From the NCBI GenBank assembly GCA_963805455.1, contig CAWDUJ010000001.1, positions 248,001-312,000 of the forward strand: a DNA stretch of 64,000 nt, in the 5' to 3' direction. A program made the position numbers and the translations under genes. Each line of letters begins with the position of its first letter. Within the stretch, counting starts at the first letter, position 1. The DNA is from VRUE01 sp963805455 (GTDB taxonomy: Bacteria > Actinomycetota > Thermoleophilia > Solirubrobacterales > 70-9). The notes below the pieces were generated by a model. That model was not told where the DNA came from. It made no database searches and was given only the letters and a program-made list of their open reading frames with translations. Below are positions 52,307-60,787 of this stretch, piece after piece.

Positions 52307-52729
52307 GTGCGACGGGCGACGTCGATCGCGCTCGCCGCTGCCATCGCCGCCACCGTGGCGGGATGCGGGGGCGGGGACTCCGGTACCAACGCGCCGACCG
52401 GGGAGTCCCCTCCAGCCGCCCACCGCGAACGGGTCACGGCGTCGCTCTGCCCCACCGGGCTCTCCGACTGCCGGACGACGAGGGGCCGGATCGCCTACGT
52501 CCAGGCGCTCGACCCGGACGGCGACGGCGATGCCCACTTCGTGATCGTCGACGCGCAGGGGATCACCCTTCCCGGCCTGACCTCGATCGACGTCCGCCGC
52601 GGGCTGCGCCCGCACCCGCTCCCCGGGCCCGGCGACCTGATCAGCGCCGCCGGCCCGGTCCAGACCGGCTCCTACGGCCAGAGCCAGATCCACGCGATCG
52701 AGATCCATGTCGCCCGCCGGCGCGGGTAG
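52307..52729 (+). CDS. Lipoprotein of unknown function
   Basis: 140 residues; signal with lipobox VAGC (Cys 20), a short Gly/Ser/Thr linker, then a compact globular part (GRIAYVQALDPDGDGDAHFVIVDAQGITLPGLTSIDV). A Cys pair (SLCPTGLSDC) may form a disulphide. GTG start immediately after the desaturase stop. No family recognised. Confidence 0.75.
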   Translation: MRRATSIALAAAIAATVAGCGGGDSGTNAPTGESPPAAHRERVTASLCPTGLSDCRTTRGRIAYVQALDPDGDGDAHFVIVDAQGITLPGLTSIDVRRGLRPHPLPGPGDLISAAGPVQTGSYGQSQIHAIEIHVARRRG

Positions 52730-52739
52730 TGGTCTGAGG

Positions 52740-54011
52740 ATGCCGACCCCGCGCTCGATCGAACGCTCCTATCTGATTCTGATGCTCGGGAACACGCTGG
52801 CGGCGTCGCTGATCTGGGGGATCAACACGATCTTCCTCCTCGACGCCGGCCTCTCGAACTTCCAAGCGTTCGCGGCGAACGCCTTCTTCACGGCGGGGAT
52901 GGTCCTGTTCGAGGTCCCGACCGGGATCGTCGCCGACACGATCGGACGCCGCGTCTCCTACCTGCTCGGCACCGTCACCCTGACCATCTCGACCTTCCTC
53001 TACGTCCTCCTCTGGCAGATGGAGGCCCCGTTCTGGGAGTGGGCGCTGGCCTCGATGCTCCTCGGCCTCGGGTTCACCTTCTTCTCCGGCGCGGTCGAGG
53101 CCTGGCTCGTCGACGCGCTCGCCGCCACCGGGTTCACCGGGCAGATGGAGATGGTGTTCGGCCGCGGCCAGATCGTCACCGGCGTCGGGATGCTGACCGG
53201 CTCGGTCGCCGGCGGCCTGATCGCCGAGCAGACCAGCCTCGGCGTCCCGTTCATCCTCCGCGGCGTCGTCCTGATCGTGATGTTCGGGGTCGCGTTCAGG
53301 CTCATGCACGACGTCGGCTTCACCCCCGAGAAGGGAGGGCACCCGGTGGCGGAGATGCGGAAAATCGCCGCCAACTCGATCGAGTACGGGTGGCGGATCC
53401 CGGCGGTCAAGTGGCTGATGGTCGAGTCGCTGGCCACCGGCGGCGTCGGCATCTACGCTTTCTACGCGCTCCAGCCCTATCTGCTCGAACTCTACGGCGA
53501 CCCGCACGCGTACCAGATCGCCGGGCTGGTGGCGGCGATCGTCGCCGGCGCCCAGATCGCGGGCGGGTTCGCCGCGCCGCGCATCCGGCGGCGGTTCCGG
53601 CGCCGGACCTCGGCCCTGATCGTCACCGCGTCGCTCAGCGTCCTCGCCCTCGGCCTGATCGGCGTCGCCGACAGCTTCTGGCCGGTGCTCGGCCTGATCG
53701 TCATCTGGGGGCTGCTGTTCGCGGCGACCTCGCCGATCAGGCAGTCCTACCTCAACGGCCTGATCCCCTCGCGGCAGCGGGCGACGATTCTCTCCTTCGA
53801 CTCGATGATGTCCTCGACCGGGGGCGTCTGGACCCAGCCGGTGCTCGGCCGTGCGGCCGATGCCTGGGGCTACGCGCCCTCCTATCTGCTGGCGGCCGGG
53901 ATCTCGACCCTGGCCGTCCCCTTCCTGGTTCTCTCGCGCCGCCAGAACGCGCCCGCCGACACCCTCGAGCCGATCGCCACCACATCGGAGCCGTCTGCTT
54001 CAATCGCATGA
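52740..54011 (+). CDS. MFS transporter
   Basis: 423 residues with 12 predicted helices. Major-facilitator landmarks: FEVPTGIVADTIGRRVSYLLG (loop 2-3, motif A), the central cytoplasmic loop after residue 190, and the related loop AAPRIRRRFRRRTSALIV in the second half. The substrate is unknown. The ATGA at its end creates a small overlapping ORF that contains an extended anti-16S sequence, described separately. Confidence 0.88.
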   Translation: MPTPRSIERSYLILMLGNTLAASLIWGINTIFLLDAGLSNFQAFAANAFFTAGMVLFEVPTGIVADTIGRRVSYLLGTVTLTISTFLYVLLWQMEAPFWEWALASMLLGLGFTFFSGAVEAWLVDALAATGFTGQMEMVFGRGQIVTGVGMLTGSVAGGLIAEQTSLGVPFILRGVVLIVMFGVAFRLMHDVGFTPEKGGHPVAEMRKIAANSIEYGWRIPAVKWLMVESLATGGVGIYAFYALQPYLLELYGDPHAYQIAGLVAAIVAGAQIAGGFAAPRIRRRFRRRTSALIVTASLSVLALGLIGVADSFWPVLGLIVIWGLLFAATSPIRQSYLNGLIPSRQRATILSFDSMMSSTGGVWTQPVLGRAADAWGYAPSYLLAAGISTLAVPFLVLSRRQNAPADTLEPIATTSEPSASIA

Positions 54012-54189
54012 CCAGAGAAAGGAGGTGGTCCTACGTTGATTCACATGCTTTGCGGGACACTGGAGGTGCAGGGCCGCTAGGCGCCGCACGGGTACCGGCG
54101 CCCGCGGAATCCAACCCGGGCACCGGCGGGCGTGGGAGGTCGGGCATGTCCCTCCCGGTCGCAGTTTCCCCCGTCCGTTCATGCACCTG
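54008..54189 (+). other. Possible small ORF/RNA unit with an extended Shine-Dalgarno-like sequence
   Basis: A 60-codon frame (MTRERRWSYVDSHALRDTGG...) overlaps the MFS stop by 4 nt and ends directly at a strong terminator. It contains AGAAAGGAGGTGGTCC (54016-54031), which pairs with the universal 16S rRNA 3' end over 16 nt, one pair being G-U. Ten nt after GGAGG a TTG opens a 14-codon frame (MIHMLCGTLEVQGR, 54036-54080). The unit could be a leader-type peptide, a small RNA, or simply the 3' end of the MFS transcript. Confidence 0.4.
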
Positions 54190-54223
54190 ATCAGGGCCGC
54201 CTTCGGGCGGCCCTGATTCTTTT
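54190..54223. terminator. Strong intrinsic terminator
   Basis: ATCAGGGCCGCC, loop TTCG, then GGCGGCCCTGAT: a perfect 12-bp stem with a UUCG tetraloop, followed by TCTTTTC. It ends the MFS operon on the plus strand, directly after the 54008 ORF. Confidence 0.9.
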
Positions 54224-54229
54224 CGGGGT

Positions 54230-54601
54230 TCAGTCCGTGGGGGCGCCGCCGCCACCGCGGCAGCTCCAACGCCCGAGGCCGGTGACCGGGACCCGGTGGT
54301 TATCCGGGTTCATCACCATCCGGATCTCGCGGTTGCACCTGTAGTTGCCCTGGGCGTCGGTGTGGCGTTCGTCGAAGATCCGACAGTGGACGACGAGGTC
54401 TCCCTTGCGGTTGCAGTTCATTACCCCGGAGCGGACGCAGCGCACGTCCTGTTTACAGGTCCTGTCCGCGAAGAAGCTCGCCTTTTCGCTCGCCTTCGGG
54501 ATCGTCAGCTTCACCTTGCCCGCCGAAGCCGGGCCGGCCAGCAGCGATAGAAGCGCGAAAACGCCGAGGACGCCGACGATTGGTCTGAAGTACTTGAGCA
54601 T
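54230..54601 (-). CDS. Small secreted Cys-containing protein
   Basis: 123 residues: signal peptide (PIVGVLGVFALLSLLAGPASA, cleavage before GKVK) and a mature part of about 95 residues with six Cys (DRTCKQDVRCVRSGVMNCNRKG, VVHCRIF, YRCNRE, WSCRGG), rich in basic residues. Probably disulphide-stabilised and extracellular. No family recognised. Confidence 0.75.
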   Translation of the reverse strand: MLKYFRPIVGVLGVFALLSLLAGPASAGKVKLTIPKASEKASFFADRTCKQDVRCVRSGVMNCNRKGDLVVHCRIFDERHTDAQGNYRCNREIRMVMNPDNHRVPVTGLGRWSCRGGGGAPTD

Positions 54602-54687
54602 GGCCGAGGAGCCTCGCAGCGCCCCTCACAGAAGTCAACACAGGGCCGGGACTGCAGGTGCGCTGCGAGCAGATATCTTCTCCCGGC

Positions 54688-56361
54688 ATGGGGAAGGCGG
54701 TAAGGGAAGTGGTCTCGGTGCTGGGTGCCCTTGCCCTCGATTTCGGTAACAGGGACCTGGGCCTGCTGGGGCTCGCGAGGGTGGGGATCTCGTTTGCGTC
54801 CTGGTCGTTCGCGATCTCCCTGGGCGTCTATGGGTTCGACCACGGAGGCGCCACCGCCGTCGGCATCGTCGCCCTGGTCCGGCTCGCACCCGGCGCGATC
54901 GCGTCTCCCTTCGCGGGGCTGCTGAGCGACCGCTTCTCCCGGCGCTCGGTCCTGATCTGGAGCTCGATCGCGGTCGCCGCGGTCCTGGCCATTGCCACCA
55001 CCGTCGCCGCGCTCGACGGGTCCTCGTGGATGATCCTCGCCCTCGCGGGGCTCTTCACCGTCGCCGTCAGCGGCTACGCGCCGGCGGAGGCGGCGATGCT
55101 GCCGCTGCTGGCGAAGACCCCGCAGGAGCTCTCGGCGGCGAACGTGACCCACAGCACGATGGAGAACCTCGGCTTCCTCCTCGCCGCGCTCGGCACCGGC
55201 CTGATCCTCGTCCTCGCCTCGCCGGCGGTGGTGTTCGGCTCCGCCGCCGGGATCGCCCTCCTCAACGTCGCCCTGCTCAGCAGGATCGTCCCGGACCGGC
55301 GGCCCGTCTACGCGCCGCTGGAGGGCGAGCTCTCAGGCATCGCCCAGGAGACGACGATCGGATTTCGGACGCTGTTCAACCATCCTGCGCTGCGGCTATG
55401 CGCGGCGACGGTGACGATGCTGGTCTTCTTCGAGGGAATCGCCGACGTCCTGATCGTGATCCTCGCGCTCGAGCTGCTCCACCTCAGCCACGGCAGCGTC
55501 GGCTTCCTCAACGCGGCCTGGGGGATCGGCGCCCTTATCGGCGCGGTCGGCCTCTCGATGCTGTTGCGCCGGGGAAAGCTCGTCCTCGCCCTGGTCGGCG
55601 GCAGCCTTTTCATCGGCGCCGCCGCGGCGCTGCCGGGGGCCTGGACCGTCTCGGTGGCCGCCTATCTTGGCTGGCTCGGGATCGGGCTCGGCTACACATT
55701 CATCGAGGTCGCCGCAAAAACCCTGCTGCAGCGGCTCGGCTCGGACGAGACCCTCGGCCGGGTCGTCGGTTCGCTCGAGGCGTCGAGGCTGGCGGCAATG
55801 GCGCTCGGATCGATCAGCGCCTCGGCTGCCGTGGCGCTGCTGGGGATCGAGGGGGCGCTGTTCTCGCTCGCCGGCCTGATGCCCGTCTTCATCCTCCTTG
55901 TCTGGAGTCGGTTGCGCGCCTATGAGGTCGGTGCGCCGGTGCCGGAGGGCTCGTTCGGCCTGCTGCGCCAGAACTCGATCTTCACGCCGCTTCCGGTGGC
56001 GACCCTGGAACGGATCAGCCACGACTTCGTCTCGGTCAGCGCCAAGGCCGGCGAGGAGCTGATCACCCAGGGCGAACAGGGCGACAGCTTCTATCTGATC
56101 GAGGAGGGGGAGGTCGAGGTGTTCGAAAACGAGACCTTCAGACGCAACGAGGGGCCGGGGGAATCGTTCGGGGAGATCGCGCTGCTCCATGATGTCCCCC
56201 GCACCGCAACCGTGAGGACGACGGCGCCGACCCGCCTCCTCAAGCTAGAGCGGGAGCAGTTCATCAGCGCCGTCACCGGGCACCGGCGCAGCAACCAGCA
56301 GGCCGGCACCGTCGTCGAGTCGCGCTGGCAGAAACCCGAGTCCGCGCCGGAGAAGTCCTAG
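54688..56361 (+). CDS. MFS transporter fused to a cyclic-nucleotide-binding domain (paralogue)
   Basis: 557 residues, same architecture as the 38877-40514 protein: 12-helix MFS part (ALVRLAPGAIASPFAGLLSDRFSRRS) and a C-terminal cNMP domain (GEELITQGEQGDSFYLIEEGEVEVFEN; cassette FGEIALLHDVPRTATV). Both end with ITAVTGHRRS-like helices. A TATCTT -10 box lies 9 nt before the chosen ATG, so a near-leaderless start is possible. A class III cyclase is encoded two genes downstream, which offers a local source of ligand. Confidence 0.9.
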   Translation: MGKAVREVVSVLGALALDFGNRDLGLLGLARVGISFASWSFAISLGVYGFDHGGATAVGIVALVRLAPGAIASPFAGLLSDRFSRRSVLIWSSIAVAAVLAIATTVAALDGSSWMILALAGLFTVAVSGYAPAEAAMLPLLAKTPQELSAANVTHSTMENLGFLLAALGTGLILVLASPAVVFGSAAGIALLNVALLSRIVPDRRPVYAPLEGELSGIAQETTIGFRTLFNHPALRLCAATVTMLVFFEGIADVLIVILALELLHLSHGSVGFLNAAWGIGALIGAVGLSMLLRRGKLVLALVGGSLFIGAAAALPGAWTVSVAAYLGWLGIGLGYTFIEVAAKTLLQRLGSDETLGRVVGSLEASRLAAMALGSISASAAVALLGIEGALFSLAGLMPVFILLVWSRLRAYEVGAPVPEGSFGLLRQNSIFTPLPVATLERISHDFVSVSAKAGEELITQGEQGDSFYLIEEGEVEVFENETFRRNEGPGESFGEIALLHDVPRTATVRTTAPTRLLKLEREQFISAVTGHRRSNQQAGTVVESRWQKPESAPEKS

Positions 56362-56364
56362 CCG

Positions 56365-56760
56365 TCAGACGGTGGTCAGCAGCGCCAGCAGGAAGAGGGC
56401 GATGAAGTGCCCGGTCTGGTCGACGGCCAGCCGCAGGCCCGGCGGGGGATTGTCGCCGACGTGCTTGACCTCTCGCATGTAGGCGTCGAGGATGCGGCCG
56501 TCGTCCTGGAGCAGATGCGGGATCGCGACCAGCGCTCCGACCCCGACCGCCCAGCCGGCGCCGATCTCGATCCCGATCCAGACCAGGCCGGGGATGAACG
56601 CCGCCGTGTAGGTGAGGGTGTGCGAAATCAGCGCCCGCCGCGACTCCCTGTTGTGCCCGAGGCCGCCGATCTTGTGGGTCGCCTGCCAGTTGGTCTGCAG
56701 CAGGAAGTCACCGACCATATGGCTGACGACGAAAACGGCGAAGACCTCGACCCAGAGCAC
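56365..56760 (-). CDS. DUF3307-family membrane protein
   Basis: 131 residues, about four hydrophobic segments with conserved polar spots: SHMVGDFLLQTNWQATHK, SHTLTYTAAFIPG, PHLLQDDGRILDAYM and DQTGHFIALFLLALL. The His/Asp pattern matches DUF3307. GTG start. It lies 16 bp after the cyclase gene on the same strand and is probably the last member of that operon. Confidence 0.82.
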   Translation of the reverse strand: MLWVEVFAVFVVSHMVGDFLLQTNWQATHKIGGLGHNRESRRALISHTLTYTAAFIPGLVWIGIEIGAGWAVGVGALVAIPHLLQDDGRILDAYMREVKHVGDNPPPGLRLAVDQTGHFIALFLLALLTTV

Positions 56761-56776
56761 GATCTGACCGTATCGC

Positions 56777-58543
56777 CTAGGCGCCGGGCCCGGCCGGCTT
56801 GCCGTTGGGGAGCGACCAGACCTGCAGCGGCATCTCGCGGCCGCGGACCTCGAGCTCGCCGACGTTGACGAGGTCGGGCTCGGGGCTCACCCGCGCCTGT
56901 TTGGTCGAGTCGGAGATGAAGACCGAGTGCGGCGTGCCTTTGGTCATCCCCTCGAGCCTCGAGGCGGTGTTGGTTGTGTCGCCGATCGTCGTGTATTCCC
57001 GGCGCCGCTCGGAGCCGACCTGCCCCGACATCACGTCGCCGCTGTTGAGCCCGATGCCCATCTGGAACCCCTCGCCGTGGCCCGACTCCTGCATCCAGCG
57101 GCAGAAGGACGGCAGCCGCACCTCGAGCATCTCCTGGGCCGCGGCGATCGCCCGATCGGCGTGGTCGTCCTGCTCGAGGGGCGCACCGAACACCGCCATG
57201 ATCCCGTCGCCGATGTAGGAGACCAGGGTGCCGCCGTGGTCCATGATCGCGTCGGTCATCTCCCCGAGGTAGACGTTGAGCACTTCGACGACCTCGCCCG
57301 GCTCGCGCGCCTCCGAGTAGCTGGTGAAGCCGCGCAGGTCGCTGAAGAGGACGGTCGATTCGCGCCGCACCCCGCCGAGCTGGAGCTCGCCTTCGCCCTC
57401 GGAGAGGATCTGGTCGACCACGTCCTCGGGGACGAAGCGCGAGAAGGTGAAGCGGACCCGCTGGCGCTCGAAGGCCGCGAGCAGGTAGTGGACTGCGAGG
57501 GTGCCGACCGCCCCAACGACGAGCGCGAGCAGCGGGCAGACGATGGCGACGATCGTCCCGGTGTTGAAGGCGAGCTGGCAGACGGCGACGAAGACCAGCG
57601 CCGACACGAGGGCGAGGATCAGGGCCATCACCGGCCGCATGAAGAACCCGGCGAGGGGGCCGATCGCGGCCAGCAGCAGGATCAGGGCGATGTTGAGCCA
57701 GCCCGGGGCGGAGCGCAGCGGGACGGCGTCGAGGACGGTCGCGATAGCGTTCGCCTGGACCTCGGAGCCCGACATCAGTTGGCCGCCGTAGGGGGTCTGC
57801 TTGACGTCCTGGAGGACCGGCGAGGTGGCGCCGACGACGACGATCTTGTTCTTGAACCGATCCGGGTTGACGCGGCCGTAGAGGACGTCGACGTAGGAGT
57901 AGGTGGGGAACGTCTTCGGCGGTCCCGCGTAGTCGATCCAGGCGCCACCATCCGGCGCGTCGAAGCCGTCGTCTTCGATGAATTCGCCCTTCGCGATTTC
58001 GGCGGCGACGACCGCGAAGCTTTCGAGGTTCTGCAGCGCGTAGGGGAAGCGCCTCACCGTGCCGTCGGAGTCGGGGATGTAGACGGTGTTCCCCGCCCTC
58101 GCTCCGATCTGCCGCAGGACCGCGTTGCCGCCGAAGACCGCGTGCTTTCCCTGGGCGCTCACTTCGCTGGTGGCGAGGACGACGTTGCCGGCGTGGTGGA
58201 CGGCTTCGACCAGCGCGTTGTCATCGCGGGGGTCGGTTGCCTCGGTGAACTGGACGTCGAAGGCGATCGCCTTGGCCCCGTCTTCGACCAGGCGGTCGAT
58301 CACTTTCGCGTGCAGCCGCCGGGGGAACGGCCACTGCAGCTTCAGTTCGCTGAAGGTGTTGTCGTCGATCCCGACGATCGCCAGTTCAGGCGAGGGCTCT
58401 TCGTCGCCGCGGACCGAGAACCGGGTGTCGACGCTACCCAGTTCGAGTCCGTGCAGGAGTCCGAACCCGTAACACCCGATGCCGATCGCCGCTGCGACGG
58501 CAGCGACTGCGGCAAAGGCGATAGCTCCTCGCCTTGACGACAT
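56777..58543 (-). CDS. CHASE2-domain class III adenylate/guanylate cyclase
   Basis: 588 residues. An N-terminal helix, then an extracytoplasmic CHASE2 sensor (DTRFSVRGDEEPSPELAIVGIDDNTFSELKLQWPFPRRLHAKVIDRL ... AIAFDVQFTEATDPRDDNALVEAV ... VVVGATSPVLQDVKQTPYGGQLMSGSEVQANAIATVL), three membrane helices, and a catalytic domain with metal Asp in VLFSDLRGFTSYSE and YIGDGIMAVFGAP. Makes a cyclic nucleotide in response to an external cue. Only 3 bp separate it from the RCC1-repeat/FecR-like gene, so the two form one transcription unit. Confidence 0.93.
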   Translation of the reverse strand: MSSRRGAIAFAAVAAVAAAIGIGCYGFGLLHGLELGSVDTRFSVRGDEEPSPELAIVGIDDNTFSELKLQWPFPRRLHAKVIDRLVEDGAKAIAFDVQFTEATDPRDDNALVEAVHHAGNVVLATSEVSAQGKHAVFGGNAVLRQIGARAGNTVYIPDSDGTVRRFPYALQNLESFAVVAAEIAKGEFIEDDGFDAPDGGAWIDYAGPPKTFPTYSYVDVLYGRVNPDRFKNKIVVVGATSPVLQDVKQTPYGGQLMSGSEVQANAIATVLDAVPLRSAPGWLNIALILLLAAIGPLAGFFMRPVMALILALVSALVFVAVCQLAFNTGTIVAIVCPLLALVVGAVGTLAVHYLLAAFERQRVRFTFSRFVPEDVVDQILSEGEGELQLGGVRRESTVLFSDLRGFTSYSEAREPGEVVEVLNVYLGEMTDAIMDHGGTLVSYIGDGIMAVFGAPLEQDDHADRAIAAAQEMLEVRLPSFCRWMQESGHGEGFQMGIGLNSGDVMSGQVGSERRREYTTIGDTTNTASRLEGMTKGTPHSVFISDSTKQARVSPEPDLVNVGELEVRGREMPLQVWSLPNGKPAGPGA

Positions 58544-58546
58544 CGA

Positions 58547-60622
58547 CTATCGAAGGCGGAGGAAGGGCGCTTTCGCGACGTAGCGCTTGCCGGGGGTGAT
58601 GATCGCCGAGATCCCCTTGATGAAGTCCCGGACCTTGACCCTGCCTTCCTTGACTTCGAAGACCGAGGAGAGGTCGCAGCGGTCGATCACGACCCAGGTC
58701 GTGCCGAGCACGCTCGCCGAGCCGTAGTTTCCGACCGTCTTGAAGTTGCCATTGCCCGCTCCCCAAAGCTTACGGCCGCCGCCGCCGCGGCGGCTGGCGG
58801 TGGCGCCCTTGGCGTCGCCGCGTTTCTCGCAGCGCAGGCGCCCGCCGAGGGTCGCGATCGCTGCCTGTTCGTCGCCCGGGCTCTGGTCGATCTCGAAGGT
58901 TCCGCCCCAGAAGTAGGCCGACTGGGTGATGCCGCTGCTGCCTTTCGAGGCGGTCAGGGCAACGGTGCCGCCGCTGGTGTCGAGTTCGCACCCGACCGGG
59001 ATCTGCTCGGCCGCGGAGATCGTCCTGAAATCACTGTCCCCGGGGCATTTGACCCTGACGACTCCGTTGGCGGTGTCGATGTTGACGGTCTGCCCGGCGA
59101 CGGGGGGCGGGATGCCGGGGCCGGGCTCCGTCCTGAGGCCGAGGACGGAGCTCTGGACCGGGCCGGGGCCGAGCTCGTTGGTGGCGGCGACCCGGAAGGC
59201 GTACTGGGTCTCGGGCGTGAGGCCGGCGATGCTCGCGGTCAGCCCTTTCTGGGTGACGGCCGCCGCGATCGTCTTCGCCGGGGTGTGGGTCGCGCTCTGC
59301 GGTGAGGCGGCGGGCCAGTATTCGAACCAGGCCTCGGCGGGGAGGTTGCGGGGATTGACCTTGGCGCTGAGGACCGCGGTGCTGGAGGTGATCCCCTGGG
59401 GGGCGTCAGCGCCGACGATCGGGGTCCCGACGACCTCGAGCGAGGAGGTCCGCGAGGGGTCATCGGTGACGCCGTTGCTGGCGGTCACGGTGAAGTTGAA
59501 GTTGCCGGCGGTGGTGGGGGAGCCGGACAGCTCGCCGTCGGCGCTGAGGTGGAGGCCGCCCGGCAGGTTCCCCCCGGTGACCTTGAACTGCGGGCCGGGA
59601 GACTGGGTCGTGGTCTGGAAGGCGTAGGAGTATTCGTCGCCGATCACGCCGCGGGGCAGCTCGGCCGCCGCGATCTGCGGCTGGCTCTGCCCGAATGAGT
59701 TGTCGCCCCAGCAGACCGTCTCGCCGGTCGTCCGCACGGCGCAGGTGTGGGCGCCGCCGGCCGAGACGGAGACGAACTCGCCGTCGGGGATTTCGTCGAG
59801 CTGGCCGGAGGAGTCGTCGCCCCAGCAGGCGAGGGTGCCGTCGGTCCGGATCGCGCAGGTGTGCTTGGCGCCGGCCGAGACCGCGACGAACTCGCCGTCG
59901 GGGATTTCGTCGAGCTGGCCGGAGGAGTCGTCGCCCCAGCAGGCGAGGGTGCCGTCGGTCCGGATCGCGCAGGAGTGGGCCCCTCCCGAGCTGACCGCGT
60001 CGTACTTGAGCCAGTGCCGGTGGGGGTGCCAGCCCCACCACCAGTGCCACTCGATGGTGTAGCGCGGGGCGTCGCTGACCTGGCCGGAGGAGTCGTCACC
60101 CCAGCACTTCAGCGTCCCCGTCGTCCGCAGCGCGCAGGTGTGGGCGCCCCCCGCCGCGACCGAGGCGAACGTGCCCCACTCCGTGGTGGGGATCCCGTCG
60201 AGCTGGCCGGAGGAGTCGTCGCCCCAGCAGGCGAGGGTCCCGTCGGCGGTCCGGATCGCACAGGTGTGGGCGCCGCCCGAGGAGACCGCCTGGAACTCAC
60301 CGGTCGGGATCAGGTCAGGCTGGGTGGCGGGGTCGTCGCCCCAGCAGGCGAGGGTCCCGTCGGCGGCGATCGCGCAGGTGTGCCTGCCGCCGGCGGAGAC
60401 CGCGATGAACTGGCCGCTCGGGGCCTCGCTGACCTGGCCCGAGGAGTCGTCGCCCCAGCAGGCGAGGTCGCCGCCGACCTCGACCGCGCAGGTGTGGGTC
60501 CCGCCGGCGGAGATCGAGGGGGTCGAGAGCTCAGCCGGCGCGATGGAGGCGGAGGACAGCGCGATGACCAGCGTGGCCGAGAGCAGCGAGAACAGGGCGA
60601 GTCGGCGAACCGTGCCGCTCAA
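58547..60622 (-). CDS. Secreted RCC1-like repeat protein with Ig/Fn3 modules and FecR-like C-terminus
   Basis: 691 residues. After a signal peptide, about eight RCC1-like blades repeat the pattern SAGGxHTCAIRTDGTLACWGDDSSGQL (residues about 35-320). Then come an Ig-like putative cadherin-type module (GVIGDEYSYAFQTTTQSPGPQFKVTGG), an Fn3-like module (GLTASIAGLTPETQYAFRVAATN), and a C-terminal FecR-like domain (GTTWVVIDRCDLSSVFEVKEGRVKVRDF). One blade carries an insert rich in Trp and His (EWHWWWGWHPHRHWLKYD). FecR plus CHASE2 cyclase pairs are known in other bacteria, so it may be the external partner of the cyclase. Confidence 0.85.
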   Translation of the reverse strand: MSGTVRRLALFSLLSATLVIALSSASIAPAELSTPSISAGGTHTCAVEVGGDLACWGDDSSGQVSEAPSGQFIAVSAGGRHTCAIAADGTLACWGDDPATQPDLIPTGEFQAVSSGGAHTCAIRTADGTLACWGDDSSGQLDGIPTTEWGTFASVAAGGAHTCALRTTGTLKCWGDDSSGQVSDAPRYTIEWHWWWGWHPHRHWLKYDAVSSGGAHSCAIRTDGTLACWGDDSSGQLDEIPDGEFVAVSAGAKHTCAIRTDGTLACWGDDSSGQLDEIPDGEFVSVSAGGAHTCAVRTTGETVCWGDNSFGQSQPQIAAAELPRGVIGDEYSYAFQTTTQSPGPQFKVTGGNLPGGLHLSADGELSGSPTTAGNFNFTVTASNGVTDDPSRTSSLEVVGTPIVGADAPQGITSSTAVLSAKVNPRNLPAEAWFEYWPAASPQSATHTPAKTIAAAVTQKGLTASIAGLTPETQYAFRVAATNELGPGPVQSSVLGLRTEPGPGIPPPVAGQTVNIDTANGVVRVKCPGDSDFRTISAAEQIPVGCELDTSGGTVALTASKGSSGITQSAYFWGGTFEIDQSPGDEQAAIATLGGRLRCEKRGDAKGATASRRGGGGRKLWGAGNGNFKTVGNYGSASVLGTTWVVIDRCDLSSVFEVKEGRVKVRDFIKGISAIITPGKRYVAKAPFLRLR
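59771..59973. repeat. Two near-identical DNA repeats of about 89 bp
   Basis: 59771-59859 and 59885-59973 are near-identical with a 114-bp period (38 codons) and encode two successive RCC1-like blades including CWGDDSSGQLDEIPDGEF. The high nucleotide identity points to a recent internal duplication or gene conversion. Confidence 0.85.
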
Positions 60623-60768
60623 TCCTTCGTTCCGTAGCGGTCACTCCGCATCGGCGGCACACTAGCAGCCCAAACCCGCTTTGGAATAGGCAATTTCTGC
60701 AATTTTCGGGTATGGGGTTGCAGCCCGACGCCGGGGTGTGACGGGCCTTGACCCCTCTGATTAGCTAT

Positions 60769-60784
60769 ACGAACATACGTTCGT
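60769..60784. promoter_or_regulatory. LexA (SOS) box in front of imuB
   Basis: ACGAACATACGTTCGT, with CGAAC-N4-GTTCG core and arms that extend to 7 bp (TACGAAC/GTTCGTA). It is the Gram-positive/actinobacterial LexA motif. It ends 3 bp before the imuB ATG, so bound LexA would cover the promoter/start region. A TTGACC at 60749 may be the -35 box. Confidence 0.9.
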
Positions 60785-60787
60785 ACA

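Noticed and set aside
59771..59973. Direct DNA repeat as a mobile element or attachment site
   Set aside because: The two 89-bp copies fall in phase with the RCC1-like protein repeat, so internal duplication explains them.
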